Assembly: GCA_013813615.1 (NCBI GenBank)
Contig: JACCRJ010000504.1
Location: 1-14,496, forward strand
Reading direction: 5' to 3'
Origin: Lautropia sp.
GTDB lineage: Bacteria; Pseudomonadota; Gammaproteobacteria; Burkholderiales; Burkholderiaceae_E
Length of the DNA: 14,496 nt
Shown here: piece after piece, positions 6,989 through 14,194 of the stretch
Layout of the letters: every line of letters starts with the position of its first letter
Numbering within the stretch: position 1 is the stretch's first letter
The notes under the pieces: model-generated
The model's database searches: none
What the model was told of the DNA's origin: nothing
Seen by the model: only the letters and a program-made list of their open reading frames with translations
Program-made: the position numbers and the translations under genes

Positions 6989-9928
6989 CTACTGGCAGGC
7001 TTCGCACTCCGGGTCCGCCACCAGGCACGCCTTCACTGCGGCGTCATCGGCATCAGGCGCCGGCTGCTTCGCCCCGTAGGAAAAGCCGGCGTCGTTGCCG
7101 TTGCTGGAGACCGCGTTGAGCTGTCCCACCCGATCCGATGTCGACTTCTCCGCATGAGTCGCGCCGACGGTCCGCAGGTAGTAGGTGGTCTTCAATCCGC
7201 GCTGCCAGGCGAGCAGGTAGGCATCGTGCAGCTTCTTGCCCGAGGCACCGGCCATGTAGATGTTGAGCGACTGCGCCTGGTCGATCCACTTCTGCCGCCG
7301 CGCCGCGCATTCCACCAGCCAGCGGGCGTCGACCTCGAAGGCGGTCGCGTAGATCTGCCGCAGCGGCGCGGGGATCCGGTCGATCTTGGCGACGCTGCCG
7401 TCGAAGAACTTCAGGTCCGCGATCATCACCTCGTCCCACATGCCCGCCTCCTTCAGGTCCCTCACCAGATAGTCGTTGACCACGGTGAACTCGCCCGACA
7501 GGTTCGACTTGACGTAGAGGTTCTGGAAAGTCGGCTCGATGCAGGCGGCCACCCCGATGATGTTCGAGATGGTCGCGGTCGGCGCGATCGCGACGCAGTT
7601 GGAGTTGCGCATGCCGTGGGACTGGATCCGCTCGCGCAGGCTGCCCCAATCCATCGTCTCGGACAGGTCGACGTCGACGTACCCGCCGCGCTCCTCGGCC
7701 AGCAGCTTCAGCGTATCCTGCGGCAGGATGCCGCGGTCCCAGAGGGAGCCGCGGAAGCTGGCATAGCGCCCGCGCTCTTGCGCCAGTTCGGTCGACGCCC
7801 AGTAGGCGTAGTAGCAAACGGCCTCCATCGAGTGGTCGGCGAACTGCACCGCGGCCTCGCTGGCGAATGGCGTGCGCATCAGGTGCAGGCAGTCCTGGAA
7901 TCCCATGATGCCCAGCCCGACCGGGCGGTGCTTGAGGTTGCTGTTGCGGGCCTTGCCGACCGCGTAATAGTTGATGTCGATGACGTTGTCGAGCATGCGC
8001 ATGGCAGTCGCCACGGTGCGCTTGAGCTTGGCGAGGTCCAGCACCATCTCTGCACCCCCGACGCCAGCGCCCTGCCCGGCACCGTCGGCCGGCTTCATGT
8101 GGGCGACCAGGTTGACCGAACCGAGGTTGCAGACGGCGATTTCCTGCTCGTTGGTGTTGAGCGTGATTTCGGTACACAGGTTGGAGCTGTGGACGACTCC
8201 GACGTGCTGCTGCGGCGAGCGGATGTTGCAGGGATCCTTGAACGTGATCCAGGGATGGCCGGTCTCGAACAGCATCGAGAGCATCTTGCGCCACAGGCCG
8301 AGCGCCGACACCTTGCGGAACAGCGGCATCTGGCCGGCTGCCGCCTTGCGTTCGTAGCCGAGGTAGGCGTCCTCGAAGGCCTTGCCGTACTTGTCGTGCA
8401 GGTCCGATGCGTCCGACGGGGAGAACAGCGTCCACTCCCCGTCCTCCACCACCCGCTTCATGAACAGGTCCGGCACCCAGTTGGCGGTATTCATGTCGTG
8501 GGTGCGACGCCGGTCGTCGCCGGTGTTCTTGCGCAGCTCCAGGAACTCCTCGATGTCCAGGTGCCAGGTCTCCAGGTAGGCGCACACCGCGCCCTTGCGC
8601 TTGCCGCCCTGGTTCACCGCGACCGCCGTGTCATTCACCACCTTCAGGAACGGCACGACCCCCTGGCTCTTGCCATTGGTGCCCTTGATGTGGCTGCCGA
8701 GCGCACGCACCGGCGTCCAATCGTTGCCGAGCCCGCCGGCGTATTTGGCCAGCAGGGCGTTCTCCTTGATGGCCTCGTAGATCCCGTCGAGGTCGTCGGC
8801 GACCGTCGTCAGGTAGCACGAAGAAAGCTGCGAACGCTGGGTGCCGGCGTTGAACAGCGTCGGCGTCGAGCTCATGAAGTCGAAGCTGGAGAGCAGCTGG
8901 TAGAACTCGATCGCCCGGGCTTCGCGATCGATCTCGTTCAGGGCCAGGCCCATTGCGACCCGCATGAAGAAGGCCTGAGGCAGCTCGATGCGGCGCTCGT
9001 CGATGTGCAGGAAGTAGCGGTCGTACAGCGTCTGCAGGCCGAGGTAGGTGAACTGGAAATCGCGGGAGGCGTCCAGCGCCCGGCTGATCCGGCCGAGGTC
9101 GTACTGGGCGAGGCGAAGATCCAGCAGGCCTGCCTTGATGCCCTGGGCAATGAACTGCGGGAAGTATTCGACATAGCGCTCCGCCATCTGCGGCTGGCTG
9201 ACCTCGTCGCCCAGCACTTCACGGCGGACCGTGTGCAGCAGCAGACGCGCGGTGACCAGGCTGTACGCAGGGTCCTTCTCGATATGTGCCCGCGAGGACA
9301 GGATGGCTGACTTGTAGACCTCGTCCAACGGCACGCCGTCGTAGAGGTTCTTCATCGTGTCGTCGATGACGGCGTCGACCGAAACCGCCTCGCCGAGGCC
9401 TTCGCAGGCGGTGGCGACGAGCGCGCGCAGGCCCGCCACATCCAGCGGGCGGCTGGTGCTGCCGTCCGTCACCGTCAGGGCTTGCGCCGGCTCTGCCTGC
9501 TCGGCACGCCGGGCGGCACGCTCCTGGGCGCGTTTCTCCCGATACAGCACGTAGGCCCGCGCCACATCGTGCTCCCCGGAGCGCATCAGCGCGAGTTCCA
9601 CCTGGTCCTGGATGTCCTCGATGTGGAAGGTGCCGCCGCCGGGCTTGTTGCGGATGAGCGCGGCCGTCGCGCCTTCGGTCAGACGGCGGACCAGTTCGCG
9701 GATCCGCGCGGACGCGGCGCCCTGACCCCCGTTGACGGCCAGGAACGCCTTCGTCATCGCGATCGAAACCTTGTCCGGATGGAACACCACGACGGCGCCA
9801 TTGCGCCGTATCACCTTGAAGTCGTCAAAGCGACGTTCCACCGGCGTTGCGGTTTCACTCGCGGCGGACGCCATTGCTGCGCCACGCGGCGACGACGATT
9901 CCCGCACGGACTCACCAATCCATTGCAT
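6989..9928 (-). CDS. nrdA: Class Ia ribonucleoside-diphosphate reductase, alpha subunit
   Basis: The large catalytic and allosteric subunit of aerobic ribonucleotide reductase, which reduces ribonucleoside diphosphates with NrdB. The 979-residue protein has an ATP-cone near residues 35-135 (V-I-R-R-N-G through the helical segment ending A-Y-V-L-Y-R), the activity-control domain. The ten-stranded barrel follows. Catalytic residues are C371 (S-S-C-Y-L) and C600 (A-V-C-N-L-G) as the redox pair, and N583, C585 and E587 in N-L-C-T-E-I. Y916 and Y917 lie on the radical-transfer path. The phosphate-binding P-T-A-T-I-S-N is at 783-789. The C-terminal thiol pair is C975 and C978 (E-C-E-A-C-Q), which passes electrons from thioredoxin or glutaredoxin. 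I chose ATG 9928: an AGAGAGGG stretch sits about 10 bases upstream and an in-frame TAA lies at 9947-9949. Regulation is probably by NrdR. Confidence 0.97.
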   Translation of the reverse strand: MQWIGESVRESSSPRGAAMASAASETATPVERRFDDFKVIRRNGAVVVFHPDKVSIAMTKAFLAVNGGQGAASARIRELVRRLTEGATAALIRNKPGGGTFHIEDIQDQVELALMRSGEHDVARAYVLYREKRAQERAARRAEQAEPAQALTVTDGSTSRPLDVAGLRALVATACEGLGEAVSVDAVIDDTMKNLYDGVPLDEVYKSAILSSRAHIEKDPAYSLVTARLLLHTVRREVLGDEVSQPQMAERYVEYFPQFIAQGIKAGLLDLRLAQYDLGRISRALDASRDFQFTYLGLQTLYDRYFLHIDERRIELPQAFFMRVAMGLALNEIDREARAIEFYQLLSSFDFMSSTPTLFNAGTQRSQLSSCYLTTVADDLDGIYEAIKENALLAKYAGGLGNDWTPVRALGSHIKGTNGKSQGVVPFLKVVNDTAVAVNQGGKRKGAVCAYLETWHLDIEEFLELRKNTGDDRRRTHDMNTANWVPDLFMKRVVEDGEWTLFSPSDASDLHDKYGKAFEDAYLGYERKAAAGQMPLFRKVSALGLWRKMLSMLFETGHPWITFKDPCNIRSPQQHVGVVHSSNLCTEITLNTNEQEIAVCNLGSVNLVAHMKPADGAGQGAGVGGAEMVLDLAKLKRTVATAMRMLDNVIDINYYAVGKARNSNLKHRPVGLGIMGFQDCLHLMRTPFASEAAVQFADHSMEAVCYYAYWASTELAQERGRYASFRGSLWDRGILPQDTLKLLAEERGGYVDVDLSETMDWGSLRERIQSHGMRNSNCVAIAPTATISNIIGVAACIEPTFQNLYVKSNLSGEFTVVNDYLVRDLKEAGMWDEVMIADLKFFDGSVAKIDRIPAPLRQIYATAFEVDARWLVECAARRQKWIDQAQSLNIYMAGASGKKLHDAYLLAWQRGLKTTYYLRTVGATHAEKSTSDRVGQLNAVSSNGNDAGFSYGAKQPAPDADDAAVKACLVADPECEACQ

Positions 9929-9946
9929 TGTTCTGACCCTCTCTGG

Positions 9947-9952
9947 TTACAT
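9947..9952 (-). other. AUG-UAA start-stop element upstream of nrdA
   Basis: On the minus strand ATG is followed directly by TAA, with GGTGGAG just upstream that could act as a ribosome site. It lies in frame with nrdA, 18 bases before its ATG. The adjacent hairpin 9956-9971 covers the GGTGGA. The TAA also rules out a longer nrdA start. Confidence 0.35.
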
Positions 9953-10020
9953 TGCTCCACCCTGAGGTGGAAATTTCGGGCGGCGCGTCGCGCTCTGGAC
10001 CGATCGACCGCCTGTTGACT

Positions 10021-10055
10021 GGCGGGCCCCGCAGCCGGGCCCCGCAGGGCCCGCC
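10021..10055. repeat. Strong GC-rich inverted repeat in the nrdA leader
   Basis: GGCGGGCCC (10021-10029) and GGGCCCGCC (10047-10055) pair perfectly over 9 bp with a 17-base loop. The interior repeats GGGCCCCGCAG twice (10024-10034 and 10037-10047), so alternative hairpins compete. No T run follows on either strand, so it is not a standard terminator. It starts 15 bases after the stop of the possible leader peptide. Confidence 0.6.
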
Positions 10056-10069
10056 GGGTGCTTGCCGAA

Positions 10070-10132
10070 CTACCCTGACTGCGGGTGGCGTTCTGGATGC
10101 CTCTTGGCTTTTTGCCTCTTGGCTTTTCGCAT
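10070..10132 (-). CDS. Possible 20-residue basic leader peptide upstream of nrdA (hypothetical)
   Basis: I do not recognise this reading frame. ATG at 10132 opens 20 codons ending TAG at 10070. AGGAG lies 9 bases before the ATG and a further AGGAGG stands upstream. The peptide starts M-R and then carries two copies of a five-codon unit, K-A-K-R-Q and K-A-K-R-H, before P-E-R-H-P-Q-S-G. The repeat is a perfect 15-base duplication, a multiple of three, and each copy uses an AGG arginine codon. It lies about 95 bases after the predicted nrdA transcription start and about 140 bases before nrdA. Its position before a strong hairpin recalls attenuator leaders, but there is no terminator, so a function is speculative. 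It may be chance. Confidence 0.3.
   Translation of the reverse strand: MRKAKRQKAKRHPERHPQSG
10098..10127. repeat. Perfect 15-bp tandem duplication in the nrdA leader
   Basis: TGCCTCTTGGCTTTT occurs twice with no gap (10098-10112 and 10113-10127). It lies inside the possible leader peptide frame and preserves it. Confidence 0.9.
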
Positions 10133-10196
10133 GGCTCTGGACTCCTGCCTCCTGATGGAAGACGCCGGTTGCCGTGCGCCTTCTTGCGAGTCTTGA

Positions 10197-10212
10197 ACGC
10201 TACAGGTAGTGT
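10197..10212 (-). promoter_or_regulatory. NrdR-box-like palindrome 1 (promoter-proximal leader)
   Basis: ACGCTACAGGTAGTGT matches the NrdR box pattern acaCwAtATaTwGtgt, as I remember it, at 12 of 16 positions, including the C-T-A and T-A-G core. It is the centre of a 24-base inverted repeat whose 11-base arms (TTGAACGCTAC and GTAGTGTTCAA) differ at one position. It lies just downstream of the predicted nrdA start of transcription. Confidence 0.65.
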
Positions 10213-10227
10213 TCAACCAGCGCCCAT

Positions 10228-10243
10228 GAACTAATTGTAGGGC
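10228..10243 (-). promoter_or_regulatory. NrdR-box-like palindrome 2, overlapping the nrdA -10 element
   Basis: The core CTAATTGTAG (10231-10240) has the C-w-A and T-w-G halves of an NrdR box, with weaker flanks. Its core starts exactly 31 bases from that of box 1, the three-turn spacing typical of paired NrdR boxes. It covers the nrdA -10 hexamer, as a repressor site should. Confidence 0.6.
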
Positions 10244-10262
10244 GCTGGCGGTAGGTCTGCAA
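10234..10262 (-). promoter_or_regulatory. Sigma-70 promoter for nrdA
   Basis: On the minus strand TTGCAG (10257-10262) and TACAAT (10234-10239) are 17 bases apart. TACAAT is one base from the -10 consensus. Transcription would begin near 10227, about 298 bases before nrdA. Confidence 0.65.
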
Positions 10263-10281
10263 GCGCCGGCGCAGACTTTTT
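10255..10281 (+). terminator. Terminator-like hairpin facing the plus strand at the nrdA promoter
   Basis: GTCTGC and GCAGAC form a 6-bp stem around a 10-base loop, followed by five T residues on the plus strand. It overlaps the nrdA -35 element. No plus-strand gene precedes it, so it may block antisense transcription or be chance. Confidence 0.3.
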
Positions 10282-10357
10282 CCGCCGCCTGGCGAAGCGC
10301 TCCCCGCAAAGCCGCACGGCTGCTGCAATCGCGTTTCGGCTCCACGCCATGGCGACG

Positions 10358-10380
10358 TCCGCGGACGATTTGGCCGCGGA
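10358..10380. repeat. GC-rich inverted repeat downstream of ampD
   Basis: TCCGCGG and CCGCGGA pair perfectly over 7 bp around a 9-base loop, about 57 bases after the ampD stop. There is no T run, so termination of the pilSR-ampD transcript here would need Rho or another factor. Confidence 0.4.
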
Positions 10381-10436
10381 TGCCGCGCTATTTCTTCATC
10401 AGCAAAGCGATCAGGAGACCTGACGCGGGAGAGCGG

Positions 10437-10997
10437 TCAAAAAAGCCGCTCGATGCCTGCGAGCCGGAGTGCCGGCGCAAGCTCACCCCAGTCGAAGAAC
10501 GGACCGGGATCGTCCTTGCGACCGGGGGCGATGTCGCTGTGACCGGCGATCAAGCGCAACGGATAGTGCGCACGCAATGCTCCGATCAGGGTCGCCAGCC
10601 GCCGATACTGCGCCCGGGTGAACAACGTGCGGCCGCTGCCTTCGAGCTCGATACCGATCGAGAAGTCGTTGCACCGCTCCCGCTCGAGCAGCCGGGAGGC
10701 GCCCGCATGCCAGGCCCGCGCCTCGCAGCCGACGAACTGCAGCAGCTCGCCGCGGCGCCGCAGGAGGAAGTGGGTGGAGACCCGCAGGTCACGCAATTGC
10801 TGGAAGTACGGATGCGCCTGGTAGTCCAGCCGGTTAGTGAAGAAGCGCTCGATCGCATCGCCGCTGAAGCACTCCGGCGGCAGGCTGATGTGATGGATGA
10901 CCAGCGTGTCGATGGCCGTTGCCGGCGGCCGCGCGTCGAAGTTGGGACTGGGAACGCATCGAGCCCTGTCCAGCCAGCCTTGCGCGTCGACCTTCAT
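10437..10997 (-). CDS. ampD: 1,6-anhydro-N-acetylmuramyl-L-alanine amidase AmpD
   Basis: A zinc amidase that removes the peptide from 1,6-anhydro-muropeptides during cytoplasmic peptidoglycan recycling. In bacteria with inducible AmpC its loss derepresses the beta-lactamase. The 186-residue protein is a single amidase_2 domain of normal length. Zinc ligands are H35 (T-L-V-I-H-H), H153 and D163, the last two in H-S-D-I-A-P-G-R-K-D-D-P-G-P. Catalytic residues E117 (I-G-I-E-L-E-G) and K161 are present. It has no signal peptide, which fits AmpD rather than periplasmic AmiD. I chose ATG 10997, four bases after the pilR stop. The frame is open upstream to 11168, but that part lies over pilR and has no family match. 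A GGAG lies 13 bases before the ATG, inside the last pilR codons. It appears to share a transcript with pilSR. Confidence 0.95.
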   Translation of the reverse strand: MKVDAQGWLDRARCVPSPNFDARPPATAIDTLVIHHISLPPECFSGDAIERFFTNRLDYQAHPYFQQLRDLRVSTHFLLRRRGELLQFVGCEARAWHAGASRLLERERCNDFSIGIELEGSGRTLFTRAQYRRLATLIGALRAHYPLRLIAGHSDIAPGRKDDPGPFFDWGELAPALRLAGIERLF

Positions 10998-11001
10998 GCG
11001 G

Positions 11002-12492
11002 TCAAGTGATCTCCAGCCGCTGCATCCGGTAGCGCAGCGCCCTGAAGGTGATGCCGAGCAGCCTGGCCGCAGCGGTGCGGTTCTGGCCCGTCTTCTCCAG
11101 CGCCTGGCGGATCGCTTCCCGCTCGATCCTGTCGAGGTAGTCCGGCAGCGACCGTGGCACGCCGTCATCGTCCAGCGCCTCGTCCGCGGCAGCCTCGTCG
11201 GCGGAATCCGCTGCGCCGGCGGCGGCAGGCTCCGGCGGCGTGCGCTCGCTCTCGCTCGCCTCGGTCACGATCGGCCGCAGCCCGAGGTTCTCGACGTTGA
11301 TCACCTTGCCGTCGGAGAACGCCAGAGCGCGCTCCAGAATGTTCTCGAGTTCGCGGACGTTGCCCGGGAAGCGGTAACTTTCGAGGAAGCGCAAGGTCAC
11401 GGATGCCAGCTTCGGCGCCGGCACGAGCTGCGTGCGTTGCGCCATGCGCTCGAGGATCGCCCGCGCCAGCACGCCGATGTCCTCGCGCCGCTCGCGCAAC
11501 GGCGGCATACGCAGCTCGATGACGTTGAGCCGATAGAACAGGTCCTGGCGGAACCGGCCCAGCTCCACGCACTTGGCCAGGTCCTGGTGGGTGGCGCTGA
11601 TGATCCGCGTGTCGACCGGCTCTTCGGTCACCGACCCGACCTTGCGGATGCGCTTCTCCTGGATCGCCCGCAGCAGCTTGACCTGCATCGCGAGCGGCAG
11701 GTCGGCAACCTCGTCGAGGAACAGCGTGCCGCCGTTGGAGGCCATGAAGAATCCGGTCCGGTCGGTTTCGGCGCCGGTGAAAGCGCCTTTGCGGTAACCG
11801 AAGAATTCCGACTCCATCAGGTTCTCGGGAATCGCGCCGCAGTTGACCGCGACGAACGGCCCCTGCGGGCGTGCGCCCATCTGGTGGATCATCCGGGCCG
11901 CGAGTTCCTTGCCGGAGCCGGATTCGCCGGAGATCGCGACCGGCGCCATGCTGCGCGCCATCCGCGCGATGCTGGAGCGCACCTGTTCCACCGCCGGCGA
12001 AACACCCAGCAGCAGTCCGCCGCGCTCGTCGCCCTGCGCGCCTTTCGTCACCGCCGCCTGCAGCGGGTCGCTGCCGCCGGGCGCCGGCAGCTGCAGGGCC
12101 GCCCTGACCAGCGCCCGCAGGGCGTCCAGCCCGACCGGCTTGGCGAGGTAGTCGAACGCGCCCGCCTTCAGCGCCGCAACAGCATTCTCGGCGCTGCCGT
12201 AGGCGGTGATCACCGCCACCGGCGTGTCCGGGTTGCGCGAGGTGATCAGGTTGACCAGTTCCAGCCCGTTGCCGTCAGGCAGCCGCATGTCGGTCAGGCA
12301 GAGCGCGTACTTCTGCTCCGTCACCAGCCGCCGCGCCTGCGCCAGGTCCGCCGCCACGTCGACATCGAGGCCCATGCCGACCAGCGTCAGCTCCATCAGT
12401 TCGCGCAGATTCTCCTCGTCGTCGACGACGAGCACACGCGCGACCCGCGCGCCCCGGGCGAGCGCTCTCACACCGTCTGTTTCTGCTGCCAT
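11002..12492 (-). CDS. pilR: Sigma-54-dependent response regulator PilR
   Basis: An NtrC-type activator, partner of PilS, that in type IV piliated bacteria switches on pilin transcription from a sigma-54 promoter. The 496-residue protein has a receiver domain (about 18-133) with acidic pair D24/D25, phospho-acceptor D68 in L-T-D-M-R-L-P-D-G, T96 and K118. The AAA+ domain (about 160-405) has Walker A G-E-S-G-S-G-K-E (189-196), the sigma-54 contact G-A-F-T-G-A (236-241), Walker B G-T-L-F-L-D-E (255-261) and an arginine in G-N-V-R-E-L-E-N. An acidic alanine-rich linker (about 410-445) leads to a Fis-type helix-turn-helix (about 471-490). The start overlaps the pilS end by 25 bases; AAGG lies 6 bases before the ATG. 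The pilin gene is not in the window, so the target is inferred from family and partner. Confidence 0.93.
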   Translation of the reverse strand: MAAETDGVRALARGARVARVLVVDDEENLRELMELTLVGMGLDVDVAADLAQARRLVTEQKYALCLTDMRLPDGNGLELVNLITSRNPDTPVAVITAYGSAENAVAALKAGAFDYLAKPVGLDALRALVRAALQLPAPGGSDPLQAAVTKGAQGDERGGLLLGVSPAVEQVRSSIARMARSMAPVAISGESGSGKELAARMIHQMGARPQGPFVAVNCGAIPENLMESEFFGYRKGAFTGAETDRTGFFMASNGGTLFLDEVADLPLAMQVKLLRAIQEKRIRKVGSVTEEPVDTRIISATHQDLAKCVELGRFRQDLFYRLNVIELRMPPLRERREDIGVLARAILERMAQRTQLVPAPKLASVTLRFLESYRFPGNVRELENILERALAFSDGKVINVENLGLRPIVTEASESERTPPEPAAAGAADSADEAAADEALDDDGVPRSLPDYLDRIEREAIRQALEKTGQNRTAAARLLGITFRALRYRMQRLEIT

Positions 12493-14192
12493 GGGATGCC
12501 TTGCGGCGGGCGCTTGCCCTCGTGATTGCCGCCTGGCCGTTCGACGCCGGGCGGGGGTACGGGTGCCACCTCCGGCTCAATGACGAAGCCGCCACCATAG
12601 CGGTCGCCGGAGCGCGATTCGTAGCGAAGGCCGGCGCCGTTGGCGGCGCACAGTTCCTGCGCCATGTGCAGGCCCAGTCCGGTGCCGCGCGCCTCGGTCG
12701 TAAAGAACGGCTCGAAGAGGTGCCGTCGCGCCGCGGGCGCGATCCCGGGGCCGTCGTCGAGCACCCGCAGAACCGCGCGGCCGTCGTCCGAATCCTGCCA
12801 GCAGACCAGGATCGCCCCGGGCGTGTCGCTGGCGTAGCGCATGGCGTTGCCCAGCAGGTTGACCAGCACCTGGCGCAGCTGGTTCGGGTCGAACAGCATC
12901 GCCCGGCTGCTGCCCAGCTGCAGCGCGATCCGCTCCCAGCTGGTATCGACCTGGGCGACGAACTCCGGCAGGAAGGCGTTGAAGAACTGCGGCAGGTGCA
13001 CGCTTTCGCGGGTGGCGGAGCGGCGGGCGATCGACAGCACGTCCTCGACGATGCGGTCGATGCGCAGCGAGTTGTCCTCGATGATCGTGGTCATGCGCCG
13101 CAGCGGTCCCTCCGGCAGCTGCTCCGCCAGCAGGTTGCCGGCATGGCGGATTGCCCCGAGGGGATTGCGGATCTCATGCGCGATCGACGCGGAAAGCCGG
13201 CCCATCGCCGCCAGCTTGAGCTGCTGTGCCCGCACCTCCACACCCTCCAGATCCTCCAGCAGCACGACCTTGTCGACCAGCGCGCCGGGGCTGCTCGCCG
13301 CTGTCGTATCCGCGCCGCCGCCGGTCAGCACCCGGGCCCGGATCTTAGCCTTGCGATCGCCTTCGGGACCGATGCCCAGGTCGGTGACCAGCTGCTCGCT
13401 GGATATCAGCGCCCGCAGCGTCGCCAGCGCCGCCTTGTCCACCGCGTCGACCGGCGCGCCGCGGCGCAGGCCGAGGATCAGCCTTGCCTTGGGGTTCATG
13501 CCCTTGATGCCGCCCTTGTGATTGAAGACGACCACCCCCTGGTCGAGCTCCGCGATCACCAGTTCGTTGATCGCCAGCTGGTTGCGCAGGTCCTGGCCGC
13601 GACGGAAGGCGAGGATCTCCTGGTCCGCCAGCCGGCGCGCCAGCCGGTTGACGATGATCACCGTGATGAACAGGATCGCGCTGATCACGGCGGCGATGAA
13701 GAGGCCGCCATCCGAGCCGGCCTGTCCATCGGCATCGATCGTCAGCCGGCGCCACAGGCTCTCGCCCAGAAGCACCAGCGAAGCGCTCGCCGCGATGAAC
13801 ATCGACAGCAGCGGTGTCGACAGGATCGCCGCGCCCGCGGTCGGGGTGATCATCAGCACGCCGAGGCCGCTGCGGGCACCGCCGGCGGCGTAGATGATGA
13901 CGCCGATCACCACGATGTCCACCAGGACCTGCGCCAGCAACTGCAGGTGAAAGCCCCGCTGAGCCAGCCGCACGATCAGGGAGCAGACGACCGCGATGCC
14001 GAAGTACACCGCGCAGACCTGCAGGAACAGCCCGCTGTCGAAACTCTGGTCGAGGACCGATTCGCGCCCGAGCAGCGGCACGTAGGCAAGCATCAGGGCC
14101 GCCACCGTCAGCCTGGCGTCGGACAGGTAACGAAGCGACTTCCAGAAGGACTGCGTCGGTTGCGCGAGGTAGCGACCGGCCGCGTCGCTCAT
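12468..14192 (-). CDS. pilS: Sensor histidine kinase PilS
   Basis: A membrane-bound sensor kinase that phosphorylates PilR. The 574-residue protein has an N-terminal region with about six hydrophobic helices (near 28-41, 54-76, 84-104, 108-124, 127-144 and 165-183). A PAS-like region (about 205-315) with L-D-Q-G-V-V-V-F-N follows, then the HisKA domain with phospho-acceptor H339 in S-I-A-H-E-I-R-N-P-L-G-A-I. The ATPase domain has N-L-L-G-N-A-M-R-Y-A (445-454), D-D-G-P-G-I (479-484), F-E-P-F-F-T-T (493-499) and G-T-G-L-G-L (503-508). The proline-rich tail after about 543 reads into the pilR start, possibly just a product of the 25-base overlap. I chose ATG 14192, two bases after the upstream gene's stop; the frame extends to 14309, but that part lies over the neighbouring gene. 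Confidence 0.93.
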   Translation of the reverse strand: MSDAAGRYLAQPTQSFWKSLRYLSDARLTVAALMLAYVPLLGRESVLDQSFDSGLFLQVCAVYFGIAVVCSLIVRLAQRGFHLQLLAQVLVDIVVIGVIIYAAGGARSGLGVLMITPTAGAAILSTPLLSMFIAASASLVLLGESLWRRLTIDADGQAGSDGGLFIAAVISAILFITVIIVNRLARRLADQEILAFRRGQDLRNQLAINELVIAELDQGVVVFNHKGGIKGMNPKARLILGLRRGAPVDAVDKAALATLRALISSEQLVTDLGIGPEGDRKAKIRARVLTGGGADTTAASSPGALVDKVVLLEDLEGVEVRAQQLKLAAMGRLSASIAHEIRNPLGAIRHAGNLLAEQLPEGPLRRMTTIIEDNSLRIDRIVEDVLSIARRSATRESVHLPQFFNAFLPEFVAQVDTSWERIALQLGSSRAMLFDPNQLRQVLVNLLGNAMRYASDTPGAILVCWQDSDDGRAVLRVLDDGPGIAPAARRHLFEPFFTTEARGTGLGLHMAQELCAANGAGLRYESRSGDRYGGGFVIEPEVAPVPPPGVERPGGNHEGKRPPQGIPWQQKQTV

Positions 14193-14194
14193 GC

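Larger units (their letters stand above)
9929..10436 (-). other. 508-base nrdA regulatory and leader region
   Basis: The region between ampD and nrdA. Reading toward nrdA it holds a 7-bp GC hairpin after ampD (10358-10380) and a sigma-70 promoter (10234-10262). Two NrdR-like boxes follow (10228-10243 and 10197-10212), then a possible 20-codon reading frame (10070-10132). After that come a strong GC hairpin (10021-10055), a small hairpin TCCACC-TCAG-GGTGGA (9956-9971) and an AUG-UAA start-stop pair (9947-9952). If the promoter call is right, the nrdA leader is about 300 nucleotides. I see no intrinsic terminator facing nrdA. Confidence 0.65.

Noticed and set aside
6884..9310. Very long plus-strand open frame opposite nrdA
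   Set aside because: It mirrors nrdA codon pattern and has no recognisable domain; nrdA is unambiguous.
10070..10345. A 91-codon minus-strand frame upstream of nrdA
   Set aside because: It would begin about 120 bases upstream of the predicted transcription start and run through the promoter. Only its last 20 codons have a good ribosome site and were kept as a possible leader peptide.
10897..12525. Plus-strand open frame opposite pilR
   Set aside because: It is antisense to a protein with intact receiver, AAA+ and helix-turn-helix motifs.
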